Source of the DNA: Burkholderiales bacterium
Lineage (GTDB): Bacteria > Pseudomonadota > Gammaproteobacteria > Burkholderiales > Burkholderiaceae_C
NCBI GenBank assembly: GCA_016213205.1
Contig: JACRAZ010000098.1
Coordinates: 1 to 64,000 of the forward strand
DNA: 64,000 nucleotides
Reading direction: 5' to 3'
In this document: one piece after another, positions 57,470 through 64,000 of the stretch
Layout: each line of letters opens with the position of its first letter
Position numbering within the stretch: the first letter of the stretch is position 1
The notes under the pieces: generated by a model
Database searches by the model: none
Told to the model about the DNA's origin: nothing
Seen by the model: only the letters and a program-made list of their open reading frames with translations
Position numbers and translations under genes: made by a program

Positions 57470-57481
57470 TTATCAAGATAA
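57470..57481. promoter_or_regulatory. Inverted repeat TTATC-AA-GATAA in divergent promoter
   Basis: Perfect 5-bp arms in an AT-rich pocket of otherwise GC-rich DNA, between the oxidoreductase gene and the LysR gene. A second palindrome starts six bases further on. Together they are the likely operator pair for the LysR protein. Confidence 0.55.
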
Positions 57482-57486
57482 ATACG

Positions 57487-57500
57487 TCATCAGTTGATGA
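57487..57500. promoter_or_regulatory. Inverted repeat TCATCA-GT-TGATGA in divergent promoter
   Basis: Perfect 6-bp arms, 29 bases before the LysR start codon. LysR-type proteins typically bind a strong recognition site and a weaker activation site next to it, which fits this pair of palindromes. Confidence 0.55.
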
Positions 57501-57529
57501 TGTGTCCTTGAAATTGAGACAATCAACCA

Positions 57530-58429
57530 ATGGACAAGTTCGCCGCACTTCAGGCTTTCGTGGCCGTGGTCGACGCGGGCAGCTTCGTCAAAGGCGCCGA
57601 AGCCATCGGGCAGTCGAAGGCCGGTGTTTCCCGCTATGTCGGCGAGCTGGAGGCCCAGCTGGGTGTGCGCCTGCTGCATCGCACGACGCGCAGGCTCTCG
57701 CTGACCGAGGAGGGCCAGGTGTTCCACCTGCGCTGCAAGGAACTGCTTGATCAGCTCACCGAGGCCGAGGCCGAGATCACGGCCCATTCGGGCAGCGCCG
57801 TCGGCCAGCTGAAGATCAATGCGCCCGTGACCTTCGGGCAGCTTCATCTGGCACCACTGTGGCCCGGCTTCCTGGCGCGCCATCCGCAGGTGGCGCTCGA
57901 GGTGACCCTGGCCGATCGCTTCGTGGACCTCGTGGAGGAAGGCTACGACCTGGCGGTGCGGATCGCCAGGCTGCCGAGCTCGTCGCTGATCAGCCGCCGG
58001 CTCGCGTCGACGAGGCTGCTGCTGTGCGCATCACCCCGCTACCTGCGCGAGCGCGGCACGCCGGCGCACCCTTGCGACCTGGCTGCACACGATGTGGTGT
58101 CGTACAGCCTGTTGTCGATGGGTGAGCACTGGGAGTTCGAAGGGCCCGACGGGCCGGTGGTCGCCCACGTCAATGCGCGGCTGCGCACCAACAGTGGCGA
58201 GACCTGTTGCGCGGCGGCCGTCCGGCACCAGGGCATCGTGCTGCAGCCCTCGTTCCTGGTGGCGCCATGGCTGCAGTCGGGCGAACTCGTGGAGGTGTTG
58301 CCGCAGTTCCGCTCGATCGAACTCGGGATCTACGCTGTCTACCCGTCACGCCGTCACGTCACGGCCAAGGTGCGGCTGATGATCGACTTCCTGGTGGCCG
58401 CGTTCCAGTCCCGGGACTGGCCGCGCTAG
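57530..58429 (+). CDS. LysR-type regulator of the divergent oxidoreductase genes
   Basis: 299 residues. Helix-turn-helix FAALQAFVAVVDAGSFVKGA, EAIGQSKAGVSRYVGELEAQ and LGVRLLHRTTRRLSLTEEGQ; effector domain GQLKINAPVTFGQLHLAPLW, VDLVEEGYDLAVRIARLPSS, RRLASTRLLLCASPRYLRER and GIVLQPSFLVAPWLQSGELV. This is the common CrgA/PA-type subgroup that regulates a neighbouring divergent oxidoreductase. Target is inferred from position, 122 bases apart, with two palindromes in between. Confidence 0.92.
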   Translation: MDKFAALQAFVAVVDAGSFVKGAEAIGQSKAGVSRYVGELEAQLGVRLLHRTTRRLSLTEEGQVFHLRCKELLDQLTEAEAEITAHSGSAVGQLKINAPVTFGQLHLAPLWPGFLARHPQVALEVTLADRFVDLVEEGYDLAVRIARLPSSSLISRRLASTRLLLCASPRYLRERGTPAHPCDLAAHDVVSYSLLSMGEHWEFEGPDGPVVAHVNARLRTNSGETCCAAAVRHQGIVLQPSFLVAPWLQSGELVEVLPQFRSIELGIYAVYPSRRHVTAKVRLMIDFLVAAFQSRDWPR

Positions 58430-58486
58430 TCCGCTGCGTGGGGGTCGAGTCGAGACGTCAGGAGTCAAGGCCCGGCCGCCCAACGG

Positions 58487-58903
58487 CTAGATGAATCCGA
58501 ACTTGCGCCGCACTTCGACTGCCGCATGGCGGATGTGCAGCGCGAGCCCCAACGCCGCCATGTGATGGCTGTTGCGCCCGAGAATGGTCTGGGCCAGCGG
58601 GAGAAGCACCTCTTCCTCCAACCGCGCATGGGCCAGGTACTCGGTGGCCAGTGTTGCCGTTGCCGTTGCGTCCAGCAACGGGTCATTGTTCCCGCTCTCT
58701 ATGGCCGATAGCGCAGGAGCCAATTCCGCGTACAGCTGTCGGCGCCGCCAGTGCGTCAACGCCGCGGGCGATCGGGGGTGGGACGAACGAGCATTCGCGC
58801 TGATCCTCGTCAGACCACCGCCTCCTTCCATATTGCGAAATTTCGCCGATGAACTACGTGTCTGCCCGACGGGCTCGCCCCCGCGGCCGGTAGGTCCTCG
58901 CAC
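58487..58903 (-). pseudogene. Truncated hemerythrin-like (HHE) protein
   Basis: The last 90 residues (HWRRRQLYAELAPALSAIES, YLAHARLEEEVLLPLAQTIL, NSHHMAALGLALHIRHAAVE) read as the second half of a hemerythrin-type four-helix bundle with H-x(3)-E ligands in HARLEEE. The first helix pair with the H-x-x-x-H... ligands is missing. It is replaced by a low-complexity stretch (MRGPTGRGGEPVGQ, GGGGLTRISANARSS) with no ribosome-binding site. The break lies close to the transposon-end-like repeats at 58937, so loss by insertion or deletion is likely. It may be a poorly conserved intact protein instead. Confidence 0.55.
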
Positions 58904-58936
58904 GGGAGCCTTCCTCGAACAGGCCCTGCCGCGGTG

Positions 58937-59006
58937 TGTTTATGACTTCATTGGCGTGTTTACGACTCTAATTTCCTGTTTACGACCACTTCTTTTGGTC
59001 GGAACA
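58937..59006. mobile_element. Possible Tn7-like transposon end at the glmS attachment site
   Basis: TGTTTAYGAC occurs three times at exact 20-bp intervals (58937, 58957, 58977), followed by GGAACA ending at 59006, 23 bp downstream of the glmS stop codon. Tn7 and relatives insert about 25 bp after glmS, have TGT...ACA termini and carry evenly spaced TnsB-binding repeats at their ends. No transposition genes are present, so this would be a solo or decayed end. CTTTTG and CAAAAG arms at 58992-59009 could instead form a glmS transcription terminator; both may be true. Confidence 0.5.
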
Positions 59007-59029
59007 AAAGTGGCCGCTCCGATAACACG

Positions 59030-60874
59030 CTATTCAACCGTCACGCTTTTGGCCAGGTTGCGCGGCTTGTCCACATCCGTTCCCCGCGCGCAGGCCGTGT
59101 GGTAGGCCAGCAGCTGCAGCGGCACCACGTGCAGGATGGGGGACAACGCGCCGTAGTGCTCGGGCATGCGGATCACGTGGATGCCGGGGCCGGAGGCGAT
59201 GTGGGTGTCGCTGTCGGCAAACACGAACAGCTCGCCTCCGCGGGCGCGCACTTCCTGCATGTTGCTCTTCAACTTTTCCAGCAGCGCGTCGTTGGGTGCC
59301 ACGGTCACCACCGGCATCGCGGCGGTCACCAGCGCCAGCGGGCCGTGCTTCAGCTCACCGGCCGGGTAGGCCTCGGCGTGGATGTAGCTGATTTCCTTGA
59401 GCTTCAGCGCGCCTTCCAGCGCCACCGGGTAGTGCAGGCCGCGGCCCAGGAACAACGCGTTTTCCTTGCGCGCAAACTCCTCGGCCCAGGCAATGACCTG
59501 CGGCTCCAGCGCCAGCACCGCCTGCACCGCGCTGGGCAGGTGGCGCAGCGCCTTCAGGTGTTCCGCTTCCTGCGCCTCGGTGAGGCGGCCGCGCGTCTGC
59601 GCCAGCGCCAGCGTCAGCAGGAACAGCGCTACCAGCTGGGTGGTGAAGGCCTTGGTGGAGGCCACACCGATTTCCACCCCGGCGCGGGTGACGAAGGCCA
59701 GCGCGCACTCGCGCACCATCGCGCTGGTGGCCACGTTGCACACCGTCAGCGTGTGCGGCATGCCCTGGCCCCGCGCATGCTTCAGCGCGGCGATGGTGTC
59801 GGCCGTCTCGCCGCTCTGGCTGATGGTGACCACCAGCGTCTTCGGGTCGGGCACGCTGTCGCGGTAGCGGTATTCGCTGGCGATCTCCACGCTGGTGGGA
59901 ATGCCGGCGATCGATTCGAGCCAGTACTTCGCCGTGCTGCCCGAGTAGTAGCTGGTGCCGCAGGCCAGGATCAGCACCTTGTCGATGTCCTTGAACACCT
60001 TGTAGGCGCCGTCGCCGAACAGCTCGGGCGAGATGCCGCCCACGCCTTCCAGCGTGTCGGCAATCGCGCGCGGCTGCTCGAAGATTTCCTTCTGCATGTA
60101 GTGCCGGTAGGGCCCGAGCTCGGCCGCGCCGGAGTGCGCGTGCACGGTGCGCACCTCGCGCTGCACCGGCTTGTGGCTGCCGTCGGCCTGGCGCGCCACC
60201 ACCCAGTGCTTGCCCAGCTGCAGGTCGACGATGTCGCCTTCTTCCAGGTAGGCGATCTGGTCGGTCACGCCGGCCAGCGCCATCGCGTCGCTGGCCAGGA
60301 AGGTCTCGCCCTGGCCCACGCCCAGCACCAGCGGCGAGCCTTCGCGCGCGCCCACCACGCGCTGCGGCTCGTCGCGGCAGAACACGGCAATGGCGTAGGC
60401 GCCCTTCAGGCGGCGGGTGGCGCGCTGCACCGCGTCGAACAGGTCGCCGTCGTACAGGTGGTTGATCAGGTGGGCGATGACCTCGGTGTCGGTCTGGCTC
60501 TCGAACACGAAGCCCTTGGCCTGCAGCTCGGCGCGCAGTTCGTCGTGGTTCTCGATGATGCCGTTGTGGACCAGCGCGATGCGCGCGGCGCCGTTCGGCC
60601 CGGTGGAGAAGTGCGGGTGCGCGTTGTGCACCGCGGGCGCGCCGTGCGTGGCCCAGCGGGTGTGGGCGATGCCGGTGCCCGACTGCACGGCTTCGGTGTT
60701 CACCTGCGCATCGAGCTCGGCCACGCGCGAGGTGCTGCGCGTGCGGCGCAGCAGGCCGTCCTGGTGCACGGCCACGCCGCAGCTGTCATAACCGCGGTAT
60801 TCCAGCCGCTTCAGGCCTTCGACCAGGATCGGAACGATGTTGCGCGTGCTGACCGCGCCGACGATGCCACACAT
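59030..60874 (-). CDS. glmS: Glutamine-fructose-6-phosphate aminotransferase (isomerizing)
   Basis: 614 residues, full length. Glutaminase domain with the N-terminal nucleophile MCGIVGAVSTRN, LKRLEYRGYDSCGVAV, HTRWATHGAP and LVHNGIIENHDELR; two SIS domains with ILACGTSYYSGSTAKYWLES, VVTISQSGETADTIAALKHA, GVEIGVASTKAFTTQLVALF and EISYIHAEAYPAGELKHGPL; C-terminal PRNLAKSVTVE. It makes glucosamine-6-phosphate for peptidoglycan and LPS. The stop is TAG. The usual partner glmU is not next to it in this window; the divergent neighbour is an Lrp-type regulator. Confidence 0.98.
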   Translation of the reverse strand: MCGIVGAVSTRNIVPILVEGLKRLEYRGYDSCGVAVHQDGLLRRTRSTSRVAELDAQVNTEAVQSGTGIAHTRWATHGAPAVHNAHPHFSTGPNGAARIALVHNGIIENHDELRAELQAKGFVFESQTDTEVIAHLINHLYDGDLFDAVQRATRRLKGAYAIAVFCRDEPQRVVGAREGSPLVLGVGQGETFLASDAMALAGVTDQIAYLEEGDIVDLQLGKHWVVARQADGSHKPVQREVRTVHAHSGAAELGPYRHYMQKEIFEQPRAIADTLEGVGGISPELFGDGAYKVFKDIDKVLILACGTSYYSGSTAKYWLESIAGIPTSVEIASEYRYRDSVPDPKTLVVTISQSGETADTIAALKHARGQGMPHTLTVCNVATSAMVRECALAFVTRAGVEIGVASTKAFTTQLVALFLLTLALAQTRGRLTEAQEAEHLKALRHLPSAVQAVLALEPQVIAWAEEFARKENALFLGRGLHYPVALEGALKLKEISYIHAEAYPAGELKHGPLALVTAAMPVVTVAPNDALLEKLKSNMQEVRARGGELFVFADSDTHIASGPGIHVIRMPEHYGALSPILHVVPLQLLAYHTACARGTDVDKPRNLAKSVTVE

Positions 60875-60983
60875 CTGGAAAGCTCCCGAAGAGGTTCAAG
60901 GGTGAACGATGGGAGCGGATGCTAGGCAGCCCCGGCAGAAGCATGCGTGCAAAATTCGCCTTCCGGTGAAATTTTCGATCAAG

Positions 60984-61008
60984 CAATGAACCGTGTGATC
61001 GATCATTG
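60984..61008. promoter_or_regulatory. Operator candidate between glmS and the Lrp gene
   Basis: CAATGA and TCATTG are inverted 13 bases apart and enclose the perfect palindrome TGATCGATCA (60996-61005), 32 bases before the Lrp start codon. AT-rich relative to surroundings; a plausible Lrp-type binding site for autoregulation and for glmS. Confidence 0.5.
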
Positions 61009-61040
61009 CATTTCAAGCTCCATGGTGAAATGATTCGCCA

Positions 61041-61520
61041 ATGATTGAACTCGACGCCCTGGACCGCCGGCTGCTGGAACTGCTGCAGGACGATGCTTCA
61101 CGCGCCAACCAGGCGCTGGCCGAGGCCGCGCACGCCTCGCCGGCCACCACCTTGCGCCGCGTGCGTCGGCTGGTGGAGGCCGGTGTCATCGAGCGCCAGA
61201 TCGCCATCGTCTCGCCGCAGCAGGTGGCGGGGCTCACGGCGCTGGTGGAGGTGTCGCTCGATGCCCAGGGCGCCGAGCGGCTGGCCGCCTTCGAGCAGCG
61301 CGCGGTGGCCGACCCGGCGGTGCAGCAGTGCTACCGCGTCTCGCCTGGGCCGGATTTCGTGCTGGTGGTGTGGGCGCCCGACATGGCGGCCTACCACGCG
61401 CTGGTGCAGCGCCTGTTCACGCAGGATGCCAACGTGCGCAACGTGAAGGCCTTCTTCAGCGTGCACCGGGCGAAGTTCGAGCCGCGCGTGACCTTGCCGG
61501 GCGCCGCTGGCGGGGCTTGA
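61041..61520 (+). CDS. Lrp/AsnC-family transcriptional regulator
   Basis: 159 residues. Helix-turn-helix LDALDRRLLELLQDDASRAN, ALAEAAHASPATTLRRVRRL and VEAGVIERQIAIVSPQQVAG, then an RAM effector domain with LVEVSLDAQGAERLAAFEQR, CYRVSPGPDFVLVVWAPDMA and VRNVKAFFSVHRAKFEPRVT. Divergent from glmS, an arrangement I know from Burkholderiales genomes. Probably autoregulated from the palindrome at 60984. The effector amino acid is unknown. Confidence 0.93.
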   Translation: MIELDALDRRLLELLQDDASRANQALAEAAHASPATTLRRVRRLVEAGVIERQIAIVSPQQVAGLTALVEVSLDAQGAERLAAFEQRAVADPAVQQCYRVSPGPDFVLVVWAPDMAAYHALVQRLFTQDANVRNVKAFFSVHRAKFEPRVTLPGAAGGA

Positions 61521-61562
61521 GCGGCGCTGCGTTGGCCAGCGCCAGGGTCCCACAACGACGAA

Positions 61563-61657
61563 GGCCCGGGGACCGACACACGGTCGGCCCTCGGGCCCAT
61601 CCTGGTCGACGCACGGGTCGACCCGGCGTCACCGGGTCCGGTCGGCCGCGGCCGACC
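61563..61657. terminator. Array of three hairpins between convergent genes
   Basis: Three consecutive perfect or near-perfect stems: GGCCCG/CGGGCC with an inner GACCG/CGGTC (61563-61597), GACCCGG/CCGGGTC (61620-61638) and the self-complementary GGTCGGCC-GC-GGCCGACC (61640-61657). They fill the gap between the Lrp stop and the PEP-CTERM stop on the other strand. No T tracts; the likely role is bidirectional termination or blocking of antisense transcription. Confidence 0.65.
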
Positions 61658-61665
61658 GGTCGGCG

Positions 61666-62178
61666 TCAGGCGCGCCGGCGGCCGGCGGCCAGGCCGGCCA
61701 GCAGCGTGCCGACGAGCAACAGCGTCGCCGGCTCCGGCACCGTGGAGGTGACCGCACCGCCGGTGAAATTGCGCACGTTGTTGCAGTTGCCGCATTCCCA
61801 GGACTTGGTCGTGAAGTCGTAGGACTGGCCCAGGGCCAGCGCGATGGTGCCGCCGGCGTCGGTCAACGCGCTGGCGAAGGCCAGGTTCATGTAGTCGGAG
61901 ACGTTGCCCAGCGTCAGCACGAGGTTGAGCGGCGAACTCAGCGGGTTGACCGCAGCAGACGCGCCGTAGTCGATGGCCGGGCGCTGCGCACCGGCGGTGA
62001 AGTGGATGGACCAGTTCGAGTAAGTGGCGGTGGCCGCGTCGTAGGTGAACGATCCGCTGGCGGTGCTGCCATCGTCCAGCGTGGCGCCGGACAAGGACCA
62101 GGTCACCGGCGCGGCGGCGGCAGTGCCAGCCAGCAAGGCTGCGGCGGCCAGGGTGCCGAGGGAACGGATCAAACTCAT
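61666..62178 (-). CDS. PEP-CTERM sorting domain protein
   Basis: 170 residues. Signal peptide SLGTLAAAALLAGTAAAAPV, a beta-rich body (VTWSLSGATLDDGSTASGSF, YDAATATYSNWSIHF, CGNCNN) and the C-terminal sorting signal VPEPATLLLVGTLLAGLAAG with a final RRRA. PEP-CTERM proteins are processed by exosortase in bacteria that make exopolysaccharide; the exosortase gene is not in the window. The body is of the common DUF-type found in many such proteins, with two nearby cysteines that may form a disulfide. AGGA precedes the ATG. Confidence 0.92.
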   Translation of the reverse strand: MSLIRSLGTLAAAALLAGTAAAAPVTWSLSGATLDDGSTASGSFTYDAATATYSNWSIHFTAGAQRPAIDYGASAAVNPLSSPLNLVLTLGNVSDYMNLAFASALTDAGGTIALALGQSYDFTTKSWECGNCNNVRNFTGGAVTSTVPEPATLLLVGTLLAGLAAGRRRA

Positions 62179-62383
62179 GAGGACTCCAGTGATGGGATGT
62201 GCAGGGTGAACACGCCCGCCACGCGGACGTTGCCCCACGCCGTTAGCAAGGCCCGCGCCACACCGGTGCTGCCAACACCGATCCACCTCGTGCAATGGCC
62301 CGCGGCCCCACGCACGGCAACGGCCCGCCGGCGAGGCGCTGTAAAGAAACTCGACAGTGCACCGGGCCGGCGCGTGGCCGGCC

Positions 62384-63565
62384 TCACAGCTTCAGCAGCG
62401 CCAGCCCCTTGAGGTATTCGCCCTCGGGAAACTCGATCGTCGTCGGGTGGTCGCAGGCGCCCTCCAGGCGCTGCAGGATCACCGCGTTCACGCCCGCATC
62501 CAGCCCCGCGCCGGCCACGATCTTGTGGAACAGCTCGGCCCCGATGCCGCCCGAGCACGAGAAGGTGAGCAGCAGCCCGCCCGGGGCCAGCAGCTTGAGC
62601 GCGAGGCGGTTGATGTCCTTGTAGGCGCGCGAGGCCCGCTCGGCATGCGCCGCGCTGGGCGCGAACTTCGGCGGGTCCAGCACGATGGCGTCGAAGCTTG
62701 CGCCCTCCTTCAGCTGCTGGCGCAGGTACTGGTTCACGTCGGCATCGGCAAACACGCAGGCCGCGTCGTCGAAGCCGTTGCGGCGCACGTTCTGGCGCGC
62801 CTGCTCCAGCGCGGGGCCGGAGGAATCGACGCTGGTCACCTGCGTGGCCCCGCCGGCCAGTGCCGCCACGCTGAAGCCGCCGGTGTAGCTGTAGCAGTTG
62901 AGCACGGTCTTCGCCCCGAGCTGGCGCACCAGTTGCGCAAAGCGGTGGCGGTTGTCGCGCTGGTCCAGGTAGTAGCCGGTCTTGTGGCCCAGCGCCACGT
63001 CCAGGCCCAGTTGCCAGCCGTGTTCGGTGATGCTCAGTTCGGTGGCGCCCTCGCCGTGCAGCCAGCCGGTGCGGGGCGCCAGGCCCTCGAGCCCGCGCAC
63101 GCCGGAATCCGAGCGTTCGTACAAACGCCCGAGGCCGGTGATGGCGCACAGCTGCCGCGCGATCACCTCGCGCCAGCGTTCGGTGCCGGCGGCGAGGAAC
63201 TGCGCGCTCAGCGTGTCGCCATAGCGGTCGACGATCAGGCCGGGCAGGCCGTCCGCCTCGCCATGCACCAGGCGCACGCCGTCGCTCTGGATGCCCAGCC
63301 GCGCGCGCAGCGCCACCGCGCGCTCGAGCCGGCGCTGGAAGAAGGCCTCGTCGATGCGCTCGGCCTCGTCGAAGCTCCAGGCCCGCACGCGGATCATCGA
63401 ACTGGGGCTGAAGGCGGCCCAGGCCAGGAACTGGCCATCGTGCGATGCCACGCGCACGGTCTCGCCGGCATCGGCGCTGCCCTTGGCGATGCTGCCCTGG
63501 AACACCCAGGGGTGGCGGCGCAGCAGCGAACGCTCCTTGCCCGCGCGCAGTGTGATCGTCTTCAT
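62384..63565 (-). CDS. rlmI: 23S rRNA m5C methyltransferase, RlmI family
   Basis: 393 residues. An N-terminal PUA domain (RAGKERSLLRRHPWVFQGSI, FLAWAAFSPSSMIRVRAWSF), a central EEHD-like domain (VHGEADGLPGLIVDRYGDTL, GWQLGLDVALGHKTGYYLDQ, RDNR) and a Rossmann methyltransferase domain (VLNCYSYTGGFSVAALAGGA, FDAIVLDPPKFAPS, LTFSCSGGI). DPPKFAP and SCS are the catalytic-motif regions of this m5C family. RlmI methylates C1962 of 23S rRNA. TCCTGA precedes the start on the coding strand, a weak ribosome-binding site. Confidence 0.95.
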   Translation of the reverse strand: MKTITLRAGKERSLLRRHPWVFQGSIAKGSADAGETVRVASHDGQFLAWAAFSPSSMIRVRAWSFDEAERIDEAFFQRRLERAVALRARLGIQSDGVRLVHGEADGLPGLIVDRYGDTLSAQFLAAGTERWREVIARQLCAITGLGRLYERSDSGVRGLEGLAPRTGWLHGEGATELSITEHGWQLGLDVALGHKTGYYLDQRDNRHRFAQLVRQLGAKTVLNCYSYTGGFSVAALAGGATQVTSVDSSGPALEQARQNVRRNGFDDAACVFADADVNQYLRQQLKEGASFDAIVLDPPKFAPSAAHAERASRAYKDINRLALKLLAPGGLLLTFSCSGGIGAELFHKIVAGAGLDAGVNAVILQRLEGACDHPTTIEFPEGEYLKGLALLKL

Positions 63566-63598
63566 CAGGACCGCCCGGCCGTTCCGAAGGTCCTGAAC

Positions 63599-63640
63599 GC
63601 CCCCTCGGGGGGCCGCGAACGAAGTGAGCTGGGGGGCGTC
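63599..63640. repeat. Family A repeat copy upstream of rlmI
   Basis: On the minus strand this reads CCCCCCAGCTCACTTCGTTC followed by a G/C-run palindrome, close to the copy at 11106-11145 and sharing the core of 45472-45558. It lies in the 152-base gap between xerC and rlmI and may form a hairpin (CCCCTC/GGGGGG-type arms). Confidence 0.75.
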
Positions 63641-63717
63641 ATGGGGCCGGATTGTCACGCGTCCCCGGCAGGGGACAGTCCTTGCGGACTGTCCGGTGCC
63701 TGGCGAGGCGGCCGGGG

Positions 63718-64000
63718 CTAACGCCTTTTCGCGCGCGGGTGGGCCGCGTCGTACACCTTGGCCAGGTGCTGGTAGTCGAGCCGGGTGTAGACCTGGGTGG
63801 TGCTGATGTTGGCGTGGCCCAGCAGTTCCTGCACCGCGCGCAGGTCGCCGCTGGATTGCAGCAGGTGCGAGGCAAAGCTGTGGCGGAGCATGTGCGGGTG
63901 CACGCCGGTGGGCAGGCCGGCGGCCAGCGCCAGCGCCTTGAGCCGCGTGCGCACCTGCGAGGCCGAAAGCCGCGCCCCCCGCTGGCTGACGAACAGCGCC
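63718..64000 (-). CDS. xerC: Tyrosine recombinase XerC, C-terminal part (5' end outside window)
   Basis: The visible 93 or so residues contain the second half of the catalytic core: HPHMLRHSFASHLLQSSG (H-x-x-R), LRAVQELLGHANISTTQVYT (His and the nucleophile Tyr) and DYQHLAKVYDAAHPRAKRR at the end. The frame stays open to the window edge with LFVSQRGARLSASQV, so the gene continues beyond it. XerC with XerD resolves chromosome dimers at dif; the short KVYDAAHPRAK tail fits the housekeeping XerC of betaproteobacteria rather than a phage integrase. Confidence 0.9.
   Translation of the reverse strand, partial: ALFVSQRGARLSASQVRTRLKALALAAGLPTGVHPHMLRHSFASHLLQSSGDLRAVQELLGHANISTTQVYTRLDYQHLAKVYDAAHPRAKRR

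Noticed and set aside
58992..59009. Reading the CTTTTG/CAAAAG stem purely as the glmS terminator
   Set aside because: Possible, but it does not explain the three 20-bp-spaced repeats beside it and it has no T tract, so both readings are kept in the transposon-end entry.
63718..64000. Integrase of a genomic island at the window end
   Set aside because: The tail sequence and the housekeeping neighbour rlmI fit chromosomal XerC; no attachment-site or phage genes are seen.

Overview
The window is high-GC proteobacterial DNA, most likely from a betaproteobacterium of the order Burkholderiales (Rubrivivax/Leptothrix/Comamonadaceae neighbourhood). The reasons are the divergent Lrp-glmS pair, a PEP-CTERM protein, a nag-type salicylate/gentisate cluster with a LIV-type ABC transporter, and short C-rich intergenic repeats of a kind I associate with this group. 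The identification is inference; no rRNA or tRNA gene is present.

Layout. 1-2.9 kb: the 3' part of an RTX-type calcium-binding repeat protein and a DTW-domain tRNA modification enzyme. 3.0-34.2 kb: one co-directional locus of about 20 genes encoding an extracellular contractile injection system (eCIS; relatives are Afp, PVC and MAC). It holds a Pvc16-like cap, two sheath proteins, two tube proteins, a LysM baseplate protein, a split hub/spike (gpD-like plus gpV-like), gp25-like and gpJ-like baseplate proteins and a TIGR02242-like tail protein. These are followed by three large paralogous fibre-like proteins, a tape-measure candidate, a AAA+ ATPase and a 1387-residue DUF4157 effector candidate. 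A sigma-54 type -24/-12 promoter lies just before its first gene, and a sigma-54 activator (34.2-35.2 kb) is encoded convergently at its far end. 35.3-38.1 kb: a LytTR two-component pair, a DUF2938 membrane protein and a metallothionein-like protein. 38.4-39.6 kb: a DUF1428 protein and a histidine-kinase remnant.

39.6-55.1 kb is an aromatic catabolism region. Reading leftwards from a divergent LysR gene are ferredoxin reductase, gentisate dioxygenase, fumarylpyruvate hydrolase, salicylate 5-hydroxylase large and small subunits, Rieske ferredoxin and a LIV-type ABC transporter. Rightwards are a GAF-Fis regulator, a Tat-signal GMC oxidoreductase and a salicylaldehyde-dehydrogenase-like enzyme. 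Together they suggest conversion of an aromatic alcohol through aldehyde and salicylate to gentisate and ring cleavage; no maleylpyruvate isomerase is visible.

55.1-64 kb holds small accessory genes, two decayed genes (carboxylesterase, hemerythrin-like), a LysR/NADP-oxidoreductase divergent pair and a possible Tn7-like transposon end just downstream of glmS. These are followed by glmS, an Lrp regulator, a PEP-CTERM protein, rlmI and the 3' part of xerC.

The most unusual non-gene signals are repeats placed at gene junctions. Three 66-nt cassettes carry a Shine-Dalgarno and a hairpin with compensatory changes between eCIS genes. A second repeat family sits between sheath and tube genes with an 8-bp duplication of the junction, inside the dioxygenase large-subunit gene as an in-frame insertion, and upstream of rlmI.
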